Source: Roseibium aggregatum (GTDB lineage Bacteria; Pseudomonadota; Alphaproteobacteria; Rhizobiales; Stappiaceae). Taken from it: DNA of 64,000 bases. Below are positions 54,774 to 63,821 of this stretch, piece by piece. Where the stretch lies: NCBI RefSeq assembly GCF_017309185.1, contig NZ_JAEKJZ010000005.1:248001-312000 (forward strand), in the 5' to 3' direction. The notes under the pieces were generated by a model, which saw only the letters and a list, made by a program, of their open reading frames with translations, did not search any database and was not told where the DNA came from. The first letter of the stretch is position 1, and each line of letters begins with the position of its first letter. Position numbers and translations under genes: made by a program.

Positions 54774-54832
54774 GTGGATCTCCCGGAACAGTCAGTCGAA
54801 ACTCGGTTGGTGCGGAAATGCGAGGCGGACGG

Positions 54833-55132
54833 TCAGTCGTCGCCGTGGTCCACACCGTCGTTCAAACGTATACGCATTTCCTTACCGGTTTTGAAGAAGG
54901 GCACGAATTTCTCGTCCACTTCCACTTTCTGGCCGGTGCGGGGATTGCGGCCGACGCGGGCCGGGCGGTTCTTGACCGAAAAGGCGCCGAAACCGCGCAA
55001 CTCGACACGATCGCCGCGCATGAGGGCTTCCGTGATTTCGTCCAGAATGGCGTTGACAATGTTCTCAACGTCCCGCTGATAAAGATGCGGGTTTTGCTCA
55101 GCAATGTGCTGGACAAGCTCGGATTTGATCAT
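54833..55132 (-). CDS. ihfB: Integration host factor subunit beta
   Basis: A 99-residue DNA-bending protein of the HU/IHF family. It opens [17 protein letters not shown], and the beta-arm region [21 protein letters not shown] with its proline turn is intact. IHF shapes promoters and recombination sites. In many proteobacteria ihfB follows rpsA; here sppA lies between and other genes are inserted upstream. Fifteen bases separate it from sppA. Confidence 0.96.
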   Translation of the reverse strand: MIKSELVQHIAEQNPHLYQRDVENIVNAILDEITEALMRGDRVELRGFGAFSVKNRPARVGRNPRTGQKVEVDEKFVPFFKTGKEMRIRLNDGVDHGDD

Positions 55133-55147
55133 GAAATGCCCCCTCGT

Positions 55148-56134
55148 TTAACGATTTTTGTCTGCCGCATCCGAAGCCTGCCAAACGGATACGAGCCCGT
55201 CAAGCATAAGACCTCGAGGAATCAGCCCCTTAGCATCATTAATAGGATCTAGAAGCACCGATCCGATCCCCTTGCCGAACTCCCGGGAGACGCGCGAGGA
55301 GAAGGGAAGTTCATCGACGTTTTCATTCGTTTTCCAGGTGACCACGGGAAGATCCTCGGCCACGCCCTTTTCTTTTTCGAGCCAGGCGATGGCCTTGTCC
55401 TCCCCGCCGATCTCGTCAATCAGCTTCTCGGAAAGCGCTCTGTGGCCGGTGAGGATACGGCCGTCTGAAAGCTCCTTGGCCTTGGCGGGATCGAGCGCAC
55501 GCCGCTCTGCGACCAGGCTGACGAACCAGTCGTAGGAGTCGTTGACCAAAGTGCCGAGCATGGCCCGGGCTTCCGGCGTGGTCGCCGAGTAGAAGTCCGG
55601 TTCGGCTTTCAAGGGCGCGCTTTTCACGGCCTCCATTTCGACGCCGACGGTCTCCAGGAGCTTGTGAATGTTGCCGAACTGGAACAGGACGCCGATCGAC
55701 CCGGTGATCGTGTTGTATCTCGCGACCACGTGATCGGAGGCGAGCGCCACCATATAGCCGGCCGAAGTGCCGATGGTGCGGATTTCCGCGACGAGCGGCT
55801 TCTTGTCCGACAATTCGCGCAGGGCGTGATAGATCGCTTCGCCGCCGGTCGTGCTGCCACCCGGTGAGTTGATCGAGATGACGACGCCCTTGACCGCGTC
55901 CGCCTTGGCGATCTTCTGGATCATTTTGAGCGTTTCGCGGTTGTCCAGGATGACCCCTTCGATGGGGATGCGTGCGATATGGGGCGACCGCTTGGAGAGT
56001 TCGGAGACGCCGGACACGTAGAGAAGCGCGCTGACAAGCGCCACTGCGATAACGACGAAGGTCGCGATCCGCCAGAAGGTCACTTTTCGGCGCAGGCGCC
56101 GCCTGTCCACGAGCGTGTCGACGTCAACAGCCAT
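55148..56134 (-). CDS. sppA: Signal peptide peptidase SppA
   Basis: A 328-residue membrane-anchored serine protease of the short (67K-half) type that degrades released signal peptides. One N-terminal membrane helix (about 21-43) is followed by the S49 protease domain: SINSPGGSTTGGEA, the catalytic serine in GTSAGYMVALASD, and ARYNTITGSIGVLFQ; a catalytic lysine acts from within the same chain. The C-terminal third is helical. It is upstream of ihfB in the same operon. Confidence 0.95.
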   Translation of the reverse strand: MAVDVDTLVDRRRLRRKVTFWRIATFVVIAVALVSALLYVSGVSELSKRSPHIARIPIEGVILDNRETLKMIQKIAKADAVKGVVISINSPGGSTTGGEAIYHALRELSDKKPLVAEIRTIGTSAGYMVALASDHVVARYNTITGSIGVLFQFGNIHKLLETVGVEMEAVKSAPLKAEPDFYSATTPEARAMLGTLVNDSYDWFVSLVAERRALDPAKAKELSDGRILTGHRALSEKLIDEIGGEDKAIAWLEKEKGVAEDLPVVTWKTNENVDELPFSSRVSREFGKGIGSVLLDPINDAKGLIPRGLMLDGLVSVWQASDAADKNR

Positions 56135-56266
56135 GATGAGCGTGTCTCCGGATATGTTGGATTTTAAACCAGGAACCTACATAGGGTGACTGTCTGAACA
56201 AATGCAATTGCTTATTGCAGCTGTGGCACAGGATTGCGGCAGTTTCGCGCATGCCCGGGAAAATCT

Positions 56267-56302
56267 TGAAAAGCCCGGCCCTTTTCGGAGACCGGCCGGG
56301 CT
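56267..56302 (-). terminator. Rho-independent terminator after the FKBP gene
   Basis: AGCCCGGCC (56272-56280) and GGCCGGGCT (56294-56302) form a 9-bp stem followed on the minus strand by TTTTC. Confidence 0.8.
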
Positions 56303-56346
56303 GTTCAAGCGCCAGAGACTGCAGAAGGCCTCGAATCTCGGGCGGT

Positions 56347-56775
56347 TCAGTTGATCCCGGTGATCTGAATCTCGAAGGTCAGAACCTTGCCCGCCAGCGG
56401 GTGGTTGGCGTCCAGAACGATCTCGTCGTCGCTGAACCCGACGACCGTCACGCGCATGGTTTCACCGTTTTCGGTCTGTGCCTGCAACTGAAGGCCGACT
56501 TCGAGCGGCAGGTCTTCCGGCACGTTCGAGCGGGGGATCGACTGCTGAGCGTCCGGGTTGTGCGGCCCATAGGCGTCTTGCGGCTCAATCCGCACCGTCT
56601 TCTCATCGCCGACCTTCATGCCGGGGATAGCCTGGTCGAGACCGGGAATGATCTGACCGGAGCCGACCGTGAACTCCAGGGGCTCCCCGCCTTCCGAACT
56701 GTCGAAAACAGAGCCGTCGTCCAGCGTGCCCTTATAATGAAGGCGAACCGTGTCGCCGCTTTTGGCTTCGGTCAT
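56347..56775 (-). CDS. FKBP-type peptidyl-prolyl isomerase (SlyD-like)
   Basis: A 142-residue protein with the SlyD/FkpB fold: VRLHYKGTLDDGSVFDSSEGG, LEFTVGSGQIIPGLDQAIPGMKVGDEKTV, PEDAYG-type segment and the insert-in-flap domain near residues 70-120, ending NHPLAGKVLTFEIQI. It lacks the His-rich C-terminal tail of SlyD, so a metal-chaperone role is unlikely. It is cytosolic and chaperones folding. It lies alone, downstream of the oxygenase gene and upstream of sppA, with its own terminator. Confidence 0.95.
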   Translation of the reverse strand: MTEAKSGDTVRLHYKGTLDDGSVFDSSEGGEPLEFTVGSGQIIPGLDQAIPGMKVGDEKTVRIEPQDAYGPHNPDAQQSIPRSNVPEDLPLEVGLQLQAQTENGETMRVTVVGFSDDEIVLDANHPLAGKVLTFEIQITGIN

Positions 56776-56965
56776 GGGCGTATCGCAATTCTGTCTGGGA
56801 GTGAGTTTTGAGGCCGCAAAAAATCTCGCGGGTGCTCGTCGTAACGCGGCAGACTAAAGCAGATAAGCCAAATGTAAAGGGGAGCGCGGCTGGGCCGGGC
56901 TGAGGGGCACGCGTGAACCGCGGCCTGGAAGCCGCGGTTCACGTTCCGGCGGAAAGCAGGGTGGG

Positions 56966-57964
56966 CTACTTTTTGCCGAAATTCGCGCCCAGGCGCATCT
57001 GGATGTAGTCATGGGCCGTCATCGGCTCGTACTTGCCTTCAGGGCCGGCCAGCACCGTGTCCATGTTGGCCTGGGCGAAATAGGCGATGGAGTATCGTGG
57101 CCCGAGATATTCGCCCGGCTTGGGCATGCGCACCCGGTGCAGGTTGGACAGAAGCTTGTCGTCCGACCAGCGCATCAGCATGTCGCCGATATTGCAGGTA
57201 ATCACGCCTTCCAGCGGCGGTACGTCGGTCCAGGCGATCGCCCGGCCTTCGCTGTCCTTGCCGGGGCAAAGCTGAAGACCGCCCTGACCCGCCTTCTGGT
57301 GAAGCAGCGTCAGGCAGTCGAAATCAGTGTGGGCGCCGGCCCGCCAGAACTTGAAATCCTCGGGCTTGGCGTCCTCCATGCCGAGATAGTGGATCAGCCG
57401 CAGGGTGGACTGGTATTCCGGTCTCAACGGATCGTGGCCGTCGGTGAAGAAGTCCGGCGGAAAGCTCAGCTTGTCCGCGAAGCAGGATAGCACCTTCATG
57501 GCCAGAGCCCAATTGTGCCGCTCGAAGGCCAGCGTGGTCGCCTTGAAACCGGAAATCTCCTCGCCGGTCGGCCAGAGTTCCTTCATGCGCGGCAGGGTGA
57601 TTTGATAGCTTTCCTTCTGGTCCGCCGTACCGGTGGACGGGCGCACCTGCGCCTTGAATTCCCAGCCCGCGTTCGTGCCGGGTTTCAGCGGATATTTTTC
57701 CTTCGTTTCGAAAGGCAGGTCGAAGAAAGCCGCGGAGAGGCGGAAGGCCTCGTCGATCAGGTCCTGAGGAATGCCGTGATTGGTGAGCTGAAAGAAGCCG
57801 ATTTCGGTTGCTGCGGTCCAAAGCTCTTCGGTGATGTCAGCCTTGCGGGAAAAGAAGTCCGACATGTCGATCTGCGGGATGTCGCGGTCGACCGTTTCGC
57901 CAACGCCGCCGATGCCTTTTTCCTTTTCCAGTTCGGCAAGGCCGTAAGATGTGGAAGTGTTCAT
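56966..57964 (-). CDS. Isopenicillin N synthase-like 2-oxoglutarate/Fe(II) oxygenase
   Basis: A 332-residue enzyme of the IPNS/ACC-oxidase/DAOCS family. The ATG at 57964 follows GGAGAAGGG. The DIOX_N region (IPQIDMSDFF, GFFQLTNHGIP) is followed by the double-stranded beta-helix with iron ligands in AHTDFDCLTLL (H and D) and NLHRVRMPKPG (H), and the 2-oxoglutarate-binding R-x-S motif GPRYSIAYFAQAN. Such enzymes hydroxylate or desaturate a small molecule using oxygen; the true substrate is unknown, and a beta-lactam pathway is not implied. No biosynthetic partner genes adjoin it. Confidence 0.9.
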   Translation of the reverse strand: MNTSTSYGLAELEKEKGIGGVGETVDRDIPQIDMSDFFSRKADITEELWTAATEIGFFQLTNHGIPQDLIDEAFRLSAAFFDLPFETKEKYPLKPGTNAGWEFKAQVRPSTGTADQKESYQITLPRMKELWPTGEEISGFKATTLAFERHNWALAMKVLSCFADKLSFPPDFFTDGHDPLRPEYQSTLRLIHYLGMEDAKPEDFKFWRAGAHTDFDCLTLLHQKAGQGGLQLCPGKDSEGRAIAWTDVPPLEGVITCNIGDMLMRWSDDKLLSNLHRVRMPKPGEYLGPRYSIAYFAQANMDTVLAGPEGKYEPMTAHDYIQMRLGANFGKK

Positions 57965-58600
57965 AAGTCCCTTCTCCTTGAATGACACCAGGCGCCATAA
58001 AAGACGACACCCGGGAACGGGGTCCGGGAGCAATGACCCGTGCCGCCAGGGCACTGCCAGCTTCTACTCCAAATTCCGGCCGGTTTTGCGGTACCCAGAC
58101 GCGAAACCGGCTCTCCAGTCCGGGCGGTGCGGGCCCGGACAAACGCGGTCAACTCCACTCTCTGCCAAGGTCGCGGCAACGCCAGAAGGCTTGCCGTCAA
58201 ACAGGGCATTGGCGCATCGCCGTATTTCTTTTCCGGCTGTTTTCCTCTGGAAGTCCTGTGAGCTGCGGGAGCGAAATCCAGGACGGTCATCAGCGTCATC
58301 TCCTGATCCGCACGGTTGGACCCAAGTCCGGGCCGACGATGCCTGAAAGATCGTATAAGATGAGCAATTGTCCGAGCCGTTTGGCTCTACCGCTTCTACT
58401 CGCCAGCTAGGGGAAGTCACGGACAGGCGTTTGTCAAGAAAAGGCAGGCAGGAAACGGATGGAACAGCTCGCGCACGCGCAACATTTCCGCATCTGCTCT
58501 TTATTTGACCAAGGCTTTGAACGGTTTCCGTTCAAACTGACGGAGCCTTTCCAGCGACCTCCCTCTAAGTTTCCAAAAATTGCAGGAGAGGAATAAGACC
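57965..58600. other. Divergent interval between the oxygenase and deaminase genes
   Basis: This 636-base stretch carries several overlapping open frames on both strands (up to 142 codons), but none has a ribosome site, a stable codon pattern or a recognisable protein, and they are rejected. It should contain divergent promoters; the most conspicuous element is the inverted repeat at 58516-58536. Confidence 0.5.
58516..58536. repeat. Perfect inverted repeat upstream of the deaminase gene
   Basis: TTTGAACGG (58516-58524) and CCGTTCAAA (58528-58536) flank TTT; outer AAGGCT/AGCCTT blocks (58511 and 58543) can extend the dyad. It lies about 65 bases upstream of the deaminase start and could be an operator or leader hairpin. 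Confidence 0.6.
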
Positions 58601-59098
58601 GTGACACAGGCCACTCGGAAAGACCGTGATATCGCGCTTTTGCGCAGGGCCTTCGACATCGCGCGACAGTCGAAGGAGGCCGGCGACCATCCCTTTGGAA
58701 GTCTGCTTGCCGGACCGAACGGCGAGATCCTGATGGAGCAGGGAAACGGCTATACGGCGGAGGGGCAGGACATGACCGCCCACGCGGAAAGGCTTCTGGC
58801 GACGCGGGCCAGCAAGCGCTGGCGGCCGGACTTTCTGGCCGGCTGCACTCTTTACACGTCCGCGGAACCCTGTGCCATGTGTTCCGGCGCCATCTACTGG
58901 AGCGGGATCGGCCGGGTGGTGTTCGGCCAGACGGAAAAAGCGTTGAAGGATCAAACCGGCGATCACGCGGAAAACCCGACGCTTGATCTCCCCTGCCGCA
59001 TCGTGTTTTCCGCCGGCCAGAGGCCGGTGGATGTGGTTGGACCGCTTCTGGAAGACGAAGCGGCGGCGCTGCAGGACGGTTTCTGGTCCGAAAGCTGA
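58601..59098 (+). CDS. Nucleoside deaminase (guanine deaminase/TadA superfamily)
   Basis: A 165-residue zinc deaminase. The GTG at 58601 follows AGGAGAGGAA, a strong ribosome site. The zinc site is complete: HAE in TAHAERLLATR, and PCAMC in SAEPCAMCSGAIYWS. The length and the Y-W after the second motif are seen in guanine deaminases and in related CMP/dCMP-type proteins; the physiological substrate is not certain. It is divergent from the oxygenase gene and followed by a convergent MarR-type gene. Confidence 0.9.
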   Translation: MTQATRKDRDIALLRRAFDIARQSKEAGDHPFGSLLAGPNGEILMEQGNGYTAEGQDMTAHAERLLATRASKRWRPDFLAGCTLYTSAEPCAMCSGAIYWSGIGRVVFGQTEKALKDQTGDHAENPTLDLPCRIVFSAGQRPVDVVGPLLEDEAAALQDGFWSES

Positions 59099-59132
59099 AG
59101 CGGATGGTATTGGCCGGAACGCGTCGGTCGCG

Positions 59133-59594
59133 CTAGCTCCGGGTCTTGAGCGGCGCACGGCTGTGATCGTTGAGCGCCGCGGTCGCCTTGTGCAACAGGC
59201 GCAGGAGTTCCGCAGCTTCTTCCTCCTCCAGTCCGCTGAGCATCACCTTCTGGGCGTTCAGGACGGCGGGCGTCAGCTTTGCGAGCGCCACGTCCCCGGC
59301 TTCCGTGATGCGCAGCAGTCTGGCGCGGCGATCCTTCTCGCTGACCTCGCGCGAGAGCAATCCTTTTTGGACAAGCCGGTCCACCACCCCGGCAATCGTC
59401 GTTCTGTCGTAGGCGATCAGGCCGGCCAGGGTAACCTGATCAATGCCGGCATTGGTTTTAACGGTCGACAGAGCGGCATATTGCACGGGTGTGATGTCGA
59501 ACCCGGTCGGCTCGATCTCCGAGTGGAAAACCGCAACGGCAATTTGCTGCAGTCTCCGCACCAGGTGTCCCGGCATCTCCTTGATGTCTTTCAT
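59133..59594 (-). CDS. MarR family transcriptional regulator (MobR-like)
   Basis: A 153-residue regulator. The ATG at 59594 follows GGAGA; a longer frame runs into the divergent gene. The winged helix includes TLAGLIAYDRTTIAGVVDRLVQKGLLSREVSEKDRRARLLRITEAG (recognition helix and the D-R-R-A-R wing). It is divergent from a 3-hydroxybenzoate 4-hydroxylase-like gene, with an operator-like dyad over the promoter. This arrangement is that of MobR, a MarR repressor of mobA in Comamonas, released by 3-hydroxybenzoate, and the same role is inferred. Confidence 0.9.
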   Translation of the reverse strand: MKDIKEMPGHLVRRLQQIAVAVFHSEIEPTGFDITPVQYAALSTVKTNAGIDQVTLAGLIAYDRTTIAGVVDRLVQKGLLSREVSEKDRRARLLRITEAGDVALAKLTPAVLNAQKVMLSGLEEEEAAELLRLLHKATAALNDHSRAPLKTRS

Positions 59595-59619
59595 CGCGTT
59601 CTCCGGCCACAATGCCAAA

Positions 59620-59647
59620 TTGACAGCATGCTGATTATCAGTATGCT
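59620..59647 (+). promoter_or_regulatory. Promoter and MarR operator candidate in front of the mobA-like gene
   Basis: TTGACA (59620-59625) and TATGCT (59642-59647) are 16 bases apart. Overlapping them is the dyad GCATGCTGAT-T-ATCAGTATGC (59626-59646) with one mismatch, so a bound MarR protein would block RNA polymerase. Confidence 0.72.
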
Positions 59648-59816
59648 GATTAAATATCCTGTTCGACGATGACCTTTTAGCATCGTGCGGATGAAGTTCG
59701 AAATCGAAAGGCGGTTGCCGGAGGAGAACCACCGACCTTCTAGCCGGGGCGGTGGATCGCGCCGAAGCGCGGAAGACGGTCGGCACGTGAAAGACGACCA
59801 GCGGAGGAGACGGTCC

Positions 59817-61751
59817 ATGCAATTTCATCTAGACGGTTTCAGGGTGGGCGACCCTGACATGCACAGCCCGAGCGAACGCGGCGGCGCCCTGGCCAATACC
59901 GGTAATCTGCCTGAAGAGGTAGATGTCCTGATCGTCGGGTGCGGTCCGGCCGGTCTGACCCTTGCCGCCCAGTTGGCGGCTTTTCCTGAAATCCGCACCC
60001 GCATCGTCGACCGGAAACCCGGCCCTTTGAAACTGGGACAGGCGGACGGCATCGCCTGCCGGACCATGGAAATGTTCCAGGCCTTCGGTTTTGCCGGGCG
60101 GGTGGCGCGAGAGGCTTACTGGGTGAACGAAACGACATTCTGGAAACCGGACCCGAAGACGGCCGGGAATATTGCGCGCAGCGGCTGGGTTCAGGATGTG
60201 GAAGACGGTTTGTCGGAGTTCCCGCATGTGATCCTGAACCAGGCCCGTGTGCACGATTTCTATCTCGAAATCATGAAGAACGCGCGGAACCGTCTGGAGC
60301 CGAACTACTCCAGGAGGGTCATGGACCTGAAGGTCGATACCGGCTGCGGCAACCTGTCCCATCCCGTCACCGTGTGGCTCGAGCGCGACGACCCGGGTCA
60401 CGAGGGTGAGGTCGAGACGGTCAGGGCTAAATATGTGGTCGGCTGCGACGGCGCGCGCAGCACCGTCCGCAAGTCCCTCGGCCGGGACCTCAAGGGCGAC
60501 TCGGCCAACCAGGCCTGGGGGGTCATGGATGTTCTCGCCGTTACCGACTTTCCGGACATCCGCTTCAAGTCGCTTGTTCAGTCGGCGGAAGAAGGCAGCA
60601 TTCTGATCATCCCGCGCGAGGGTGGCTATCTTGTTCGCATCTACGTCGAACTCGACAAGCTCAATGAAAACGAGCGGGTCGGAAACCGCAACATTACGAT
60701 CGAGCAGTTGGTCGCTGCCGCGCAGCGTATTCTCCACCCTTATGCGCTGGACGTGAAGGAGGTCGCCTGGTGGTCGGTCTACGAAATCGGGCAGCGGATC
60801 TGCAACGGCTTCGACGACAGAACGGACGGCGACGCGGACGGGCGTCTTCCCCATGTCTTCATTGCCGGAGACGCCTGCCACACGCACAGCCCCAAAGCCG
60901 GCCAGGGCATGAATGTCTCCATGCAGGACACATTCAATCTGGGCTGGAAGCTCGCCCATGTGCTTCAGGGCAAAAGCGAGCCGGAAATCCTGAAAACCTA
61001 TTCCGAAGAGCGGCAGAACATCGCGCAGACTTTGATCGATTTCGACCGCGAATGGGCCGCGATGCTCAGCGCGCCGCTGAAGTCTGACGAAAATCCGGAC
61101 GGCGTGGAACCGGCGGAAGTCCAGAAATACTTCGTGCAGCACGGCCGCTATACCGCAGGCACCGCCGCCAGATACCGGCCGTCCGTCCTGACCGGCGAAG
61201 GAAAGCATCAGGATCTCGCCAGGGGATACCCAATCGGGATGCGGTTTCATTCGGCGCCCGTGATCCGGATGGCCGATGGCAAACCCGTTCATCTCGGACA
61301 CACCTTCAAGGCGGATGGCCGTTGGCGGATCTTCGCCTTTGCGGGCCGCGGCGATCCGGCAGCCCCGGACTCCGGCATTCACGCCCTGTGTGATTTTCTT
61401 CAGAACTCCGCGAAGTCGCCGGTCGTCCGCCATACCGCGGCCGGTGAGGATATCGACGCGGTCATTGATGTGCGGGCCGTATTCCAACAGCCTCACCGTG
61501 AGCTTGTCCTGGAAGCGATGCACCCATTCCTGCTTCCAGCCAAAGGCCGGTACGCATTACGGGACTACGAAAAAATGTTCTGCCCTGACCTGAAGGGCGG
61601 TTGCGACATTTTCGAGGCCCGGGGCATTGATCGCAACCGGGGCTGCATGGTTGTGGTCCGGCCGGACCAATATGTCGCCGACGTCCTGCCGCTTGGCGGC
61701 CATGAGGCGCTCTCTACCTTCTTTGCACCGCTTCTGCGGAAAAGAGACTGA
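59817..61751 (+). CDS. FAD-dependent aromatic hydroxylase, 3-hydroxybenzoate 4-monooxygenase-like
   Basis: A 644-residue flavoprotein; GGAGGAG precedes the ATG at 59817. FAD motifs: GCGPAG at 41-46, the DG motif in VGCDGARSTVRKSL and the GD motif in FIAGDACHTHSPKAGQGMN. A C-terminal thioredoxin-like domain (about 450-640) completes the phenol 2-hydroxylase/MHB4H architecture, and the length matches 3-hydroxybenzoate 4-hydroxylase (about 640). It would turn 3-hydroxybenzoate into protocatechuate with NADPH and O2. Ring-cleavage genes are not in the window. Regulation by the divergent MarR protein is inferred. Confidence 0.87.
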   Translation: MQFHLDGFRVGDPDMHSPSERGGALANTGNLPEEVDVLIVGCGPAGLTLAAQLAAFPEIRTRIVDRKPGPLKLGQADGIACRTMEMFQAFGFAGRVAREAYWVNETTFWKPDPKTAGNIARSGWVQDVEDGLSEFPHVILNQARVHDFYLEIMKNARNRLEPNYSRRVMDLKVDTGCGNLSHPVTVWLERDDPGHEGEVETVRAKYVVGCDGARSTVRKSLGRDLKGDSANQAWGVMDVLAVTDFPDIRFKSLVQSAEEGSILIIPREGGYLVRIYVELDKLNENERVGNRNITIEQLVAAAQRILHPYALDVKEVAWWSVYEIGQRICNGFDDRTDGDADGRLPHVFIAGDACHTHSPKAGQGMNVSMQDTFNLGWKLAHVLQGKSEPEILKTYSEERQNIAQTLIDFDREWAAMLSAPLKSDENPDGVEPAEVQKYFVQHGRYTAGTAARYRPSVLTGEGKHQDLARGYPIGMRFHSAPVIRMADGKPVHLGHTFKADGRWRIFAFAGRGDPAAPDSGIHALCDFLQNSAKSPVVRHTAAGEDIDAVIDVRAVFQQPHRELVLEAMHPFLLPAKGRYALRDYEKMFCPDLKGGCDIFEARGIDRNRGCMVVVRPDQYVADVLPLGGHEALSTFFAPLLRKRD

Positions 61752-61789
61752 ACGCGGAAGTTCCATCGAACGCGTTCGGAAAAGAGAAA

Positions 61790-61826
61790 CCAACAAAAGA
61801 AAGCCCGGCGTTTCCGCCGGGCTTTC
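61790..61826 (-). terminator. Terminator between the hydroxylase gene and rpsA
   Basis: GAAAGCCCGGCG (61799-61810) and CGCCGGGCTTTC (61815-61826) form a perfect 12-bp stem with a four-base loop. On the minus strand TTTTGTT follows, giving a strong rpsA terminator; on the plus strand it would also serve the hydroxylase gene, though the T-tract is weaker. Confidence 0.92.
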
Positions 61827-61855
61827 GCGTTTCGTTTGCTTGAAGGACCGAAGTC

Positions 61856-63553
61856 TTATTCGTCGCCGGCCTGCTTCAGGGCCGCACCCAGGATGTCGCC
61901 AAGGGAGGCGCCGCTGTCGGAGGAGCCGTACTGAGCGACAGCTTCCTTCTCTTCGGCGATTTCCAGGGCCTTGATGGACGCGGAAACCTTGCGGGTCTTC
62001 TTGTCGAACTGGGTGATGCGGGCATCGAACTTGTCGCCGACGGAGAATTTCTCCGGACGCTGTTCGTCGCGATCGCGGGAGAGGTCCGCACGGCGGACGA
62101 AGGCGGTCAGGTCGCTGTCTGCGATCTTGACTTCCAGGCCGCCGTCCTTGATCTCGATGACTTCACAGGTCACGACAGAGTTCTTGCGGATCTCGCCAGC
62201 GGCACCCGATTCCATCGGGTCACCGGTGAGCTGCTTGATGCCGAGCGAGATACGCTCCTTGTCGACATCCACATCGAGAACGACGGCCTTGACCATGTCG
62301 CCCTTCTTGTACTCCTCGATGACCTGCTCGCCCGGACGGTTCCAGTCGAGGTCGGAGAGGTGGACCATGCCGTCCACATCGCCGTCGAGGCCGATGAACA
62401 GGCCGAATTCGGTCTTGTTCTTGACTTCGCCTTCGACTTCCGTGCCGATCGGGAACTGTTCGGCGAACGCATCCCACGGGTTCTGCAGGGTCTGCTTGAG
62501 GCCGAGCGAGATGCGGCGCTTGACCGGATCTACTTCCAGGATCATCACTTCCACTTCCTGAGAGGTGGAAACGATCTTGCCCGGATGGACGTTCTTCTTG
62601 GTCCAGGACATTTCGGAAACGTGGATCAGGCCTTCGATGCCCGGCTCCAGTTCCACGAACGCACCGTAGTCGGTGATGTTGGTCACGCGGCCGGTGAACT
62701 TCGCTTCCAGCGGGTATTTCGCCTCGATGCCGTCCCACGGATCGGTTTCGAGCTGCTTCATGCCCAGGCTGATGCGATGCGTTTCCTGGTTGACGCGGAT
62801 GATCTGCACCTTGACGGTCTGGCCGATGGTGAGAACTTCCGACGGATGGTTGATGCGGCGCCACGCGATGTCGGTGACGTGCAGCAGACCGTCGATGCCG
62901 CCGAGGTCGACGAACGCACCGTAGTCGGTGATGTTCTTGACGACGCCTTCCACGGTGTGACCTTCTTCCAGGCTCTGGACGAGCTCGGAGCGCTGTTCGG
63001 CGCGGGTCTCTTCCAGGACCACGCGGCGGGACACGACGATGTTGCCGCGGCGCTTGTCCATCTTCAGGATCTGGAACGGCTGCGGGGTGTGCATCAGCGG
63101 GGTCACGTCGCGGACCGGACGAATATCGACCTGGGACCGCGGCAGGAAGGCCACGGCGCCGTCCAGATCGACGGTGAAGCCGCCCTTGACCTGGTTGAAG
63201 ATCTGGCCGTTGACCTTTTCATTCGCTTCAAAAGCGACCTCAAGGCGGACCCAGCTTTCTTCGCGGCGGGCTTTTTCGCGCGACAGAACGGCTTCGCCGA
63301 GAGCGTTTTCGACGCGCTCCAGGTAAACTTCAACTTCGTCGCCGACACCCATTTCGCCGTCGCGGCCCTTGGCGCCGAATTCCTTCAGCGGCACACGGCC
63401 TTCAACTTTCAGGCCGACGTCGATGACGGCCAGGTCTTTTTCGATGGCGACGACGGTGCCTTTGACAACGGCACCTTCGTAAAGGTCGTTCTGGACGAAG
63501 GACTCTTCGAGAAGAGCCGCGAAATCCTCGGTGGAGGGATTGAAATCAGACAT
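61856..63553 (-). CDS. rpsA: 30S ribosomal protein S1
   Basis: A 565-residue protein with six tandem S1 (OB-fold) domains; GAFVDLGGIDGLLHVTDIAW, GAFVELEPGIEGLIHVSEMSW and FIGLDGDVDGMVHLSDLDW mark the middle ones. The ATG at 63553 follows AGGAGA and gives MSDFNPSTEDFAALL. S1 binds mRNA and helps start translation. It is 268 bases downstream of cmk, the standard neighbour. Codon use is strongly biased. Confidence 0.98.
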   Translation of the reverse strand: MSDFNPSTEDFAALLEESFVQNDLYEGAVVKGTVVAIEKDLAVIDVGLKVEGRVPLKEFGAKGRDGEMGVGDEVEVYLERVENALGEAVLSREKARREESWVRLEVAFEANEKVNGQIFNQVKGGFTVDLDGAVAFLPRSQVDIRPVRDVTPLMHTPQPFQILKMDKRRGNIVVSRRVVLEETRAEQRSELVQSLEEGHTVEGVVKNITDYGAFVDLGGIDGLLHVTDIAWRRINHPSEVLTIGQTVKVQIIRVNQETHRISLGMKQLETDPWDGIEAKYPLEAKFTGRVTNITDYGAFVELEPGIEGLIHVSEMSWTKKNVHPGKIVSTSQEVEVMILEVDPVKRRISLGLKQTLQNPWDAFAEQFPIGTEVEGEVKNKTEFGLFIGLDGDVDGMVHLSDLDWNRPGEQVIEEYKKGDMVKAVVLDVDVDKERISLGIKQLTGDPMESGAAGEIRKNSVVTCEVIEIKDGGLEVKIADSDLTAFVRRADLSRDRDEQRPEKFSVGDKFDARITQFDKKTRKVSASIKALEIAEEKEAVAQYGSSDSGASLGDILGAALKQAGDE

Positions 63554-63790
63554 TAATTCTCCTGGCGCCTTCAGGCGCGCCGCCGGCGGGTTGGTGTTGC
63601 ACTCCGGACTGACCTTCTCCCGGGATCGCGCTTTGCGCTGATCCTGCCGCTTCGAAAAGCGGGCCGGCGGGGCGGGAGACGGAAAATCCGGTCTCGTCAC
63701 AGGACGCGATAACAACGTCCTGCCGAATTTTTCGCACTCTTTAAAAAGAACACGCGGCCAAAAGGCCCGATCCGTTCAAAATACGCAAAC

Positions 63791-63816
63791 AGGGGCACAC
63801 CAAGGGTGAGCCCCAG
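63791..63816 (-). terminator. Hairpin between cmk and rpsA
   Basis: GGGGCACAC and GTGAGCCCC pair with one mismatch; on the minus strand TGTTTGCGTATTTTG follows. This may partly separate cmk from rpsA. Confidence 0.45.
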
Positions 63817-63821
63817 AACCG

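Noticed and set aside
57982..58410. 142-codon plus-strand frame upstream of the deaminase gene
   Set aside because: Several overlapping frames of similar length exist on both strands, which is expected of non-coding GC-rich DNA; no start signal.
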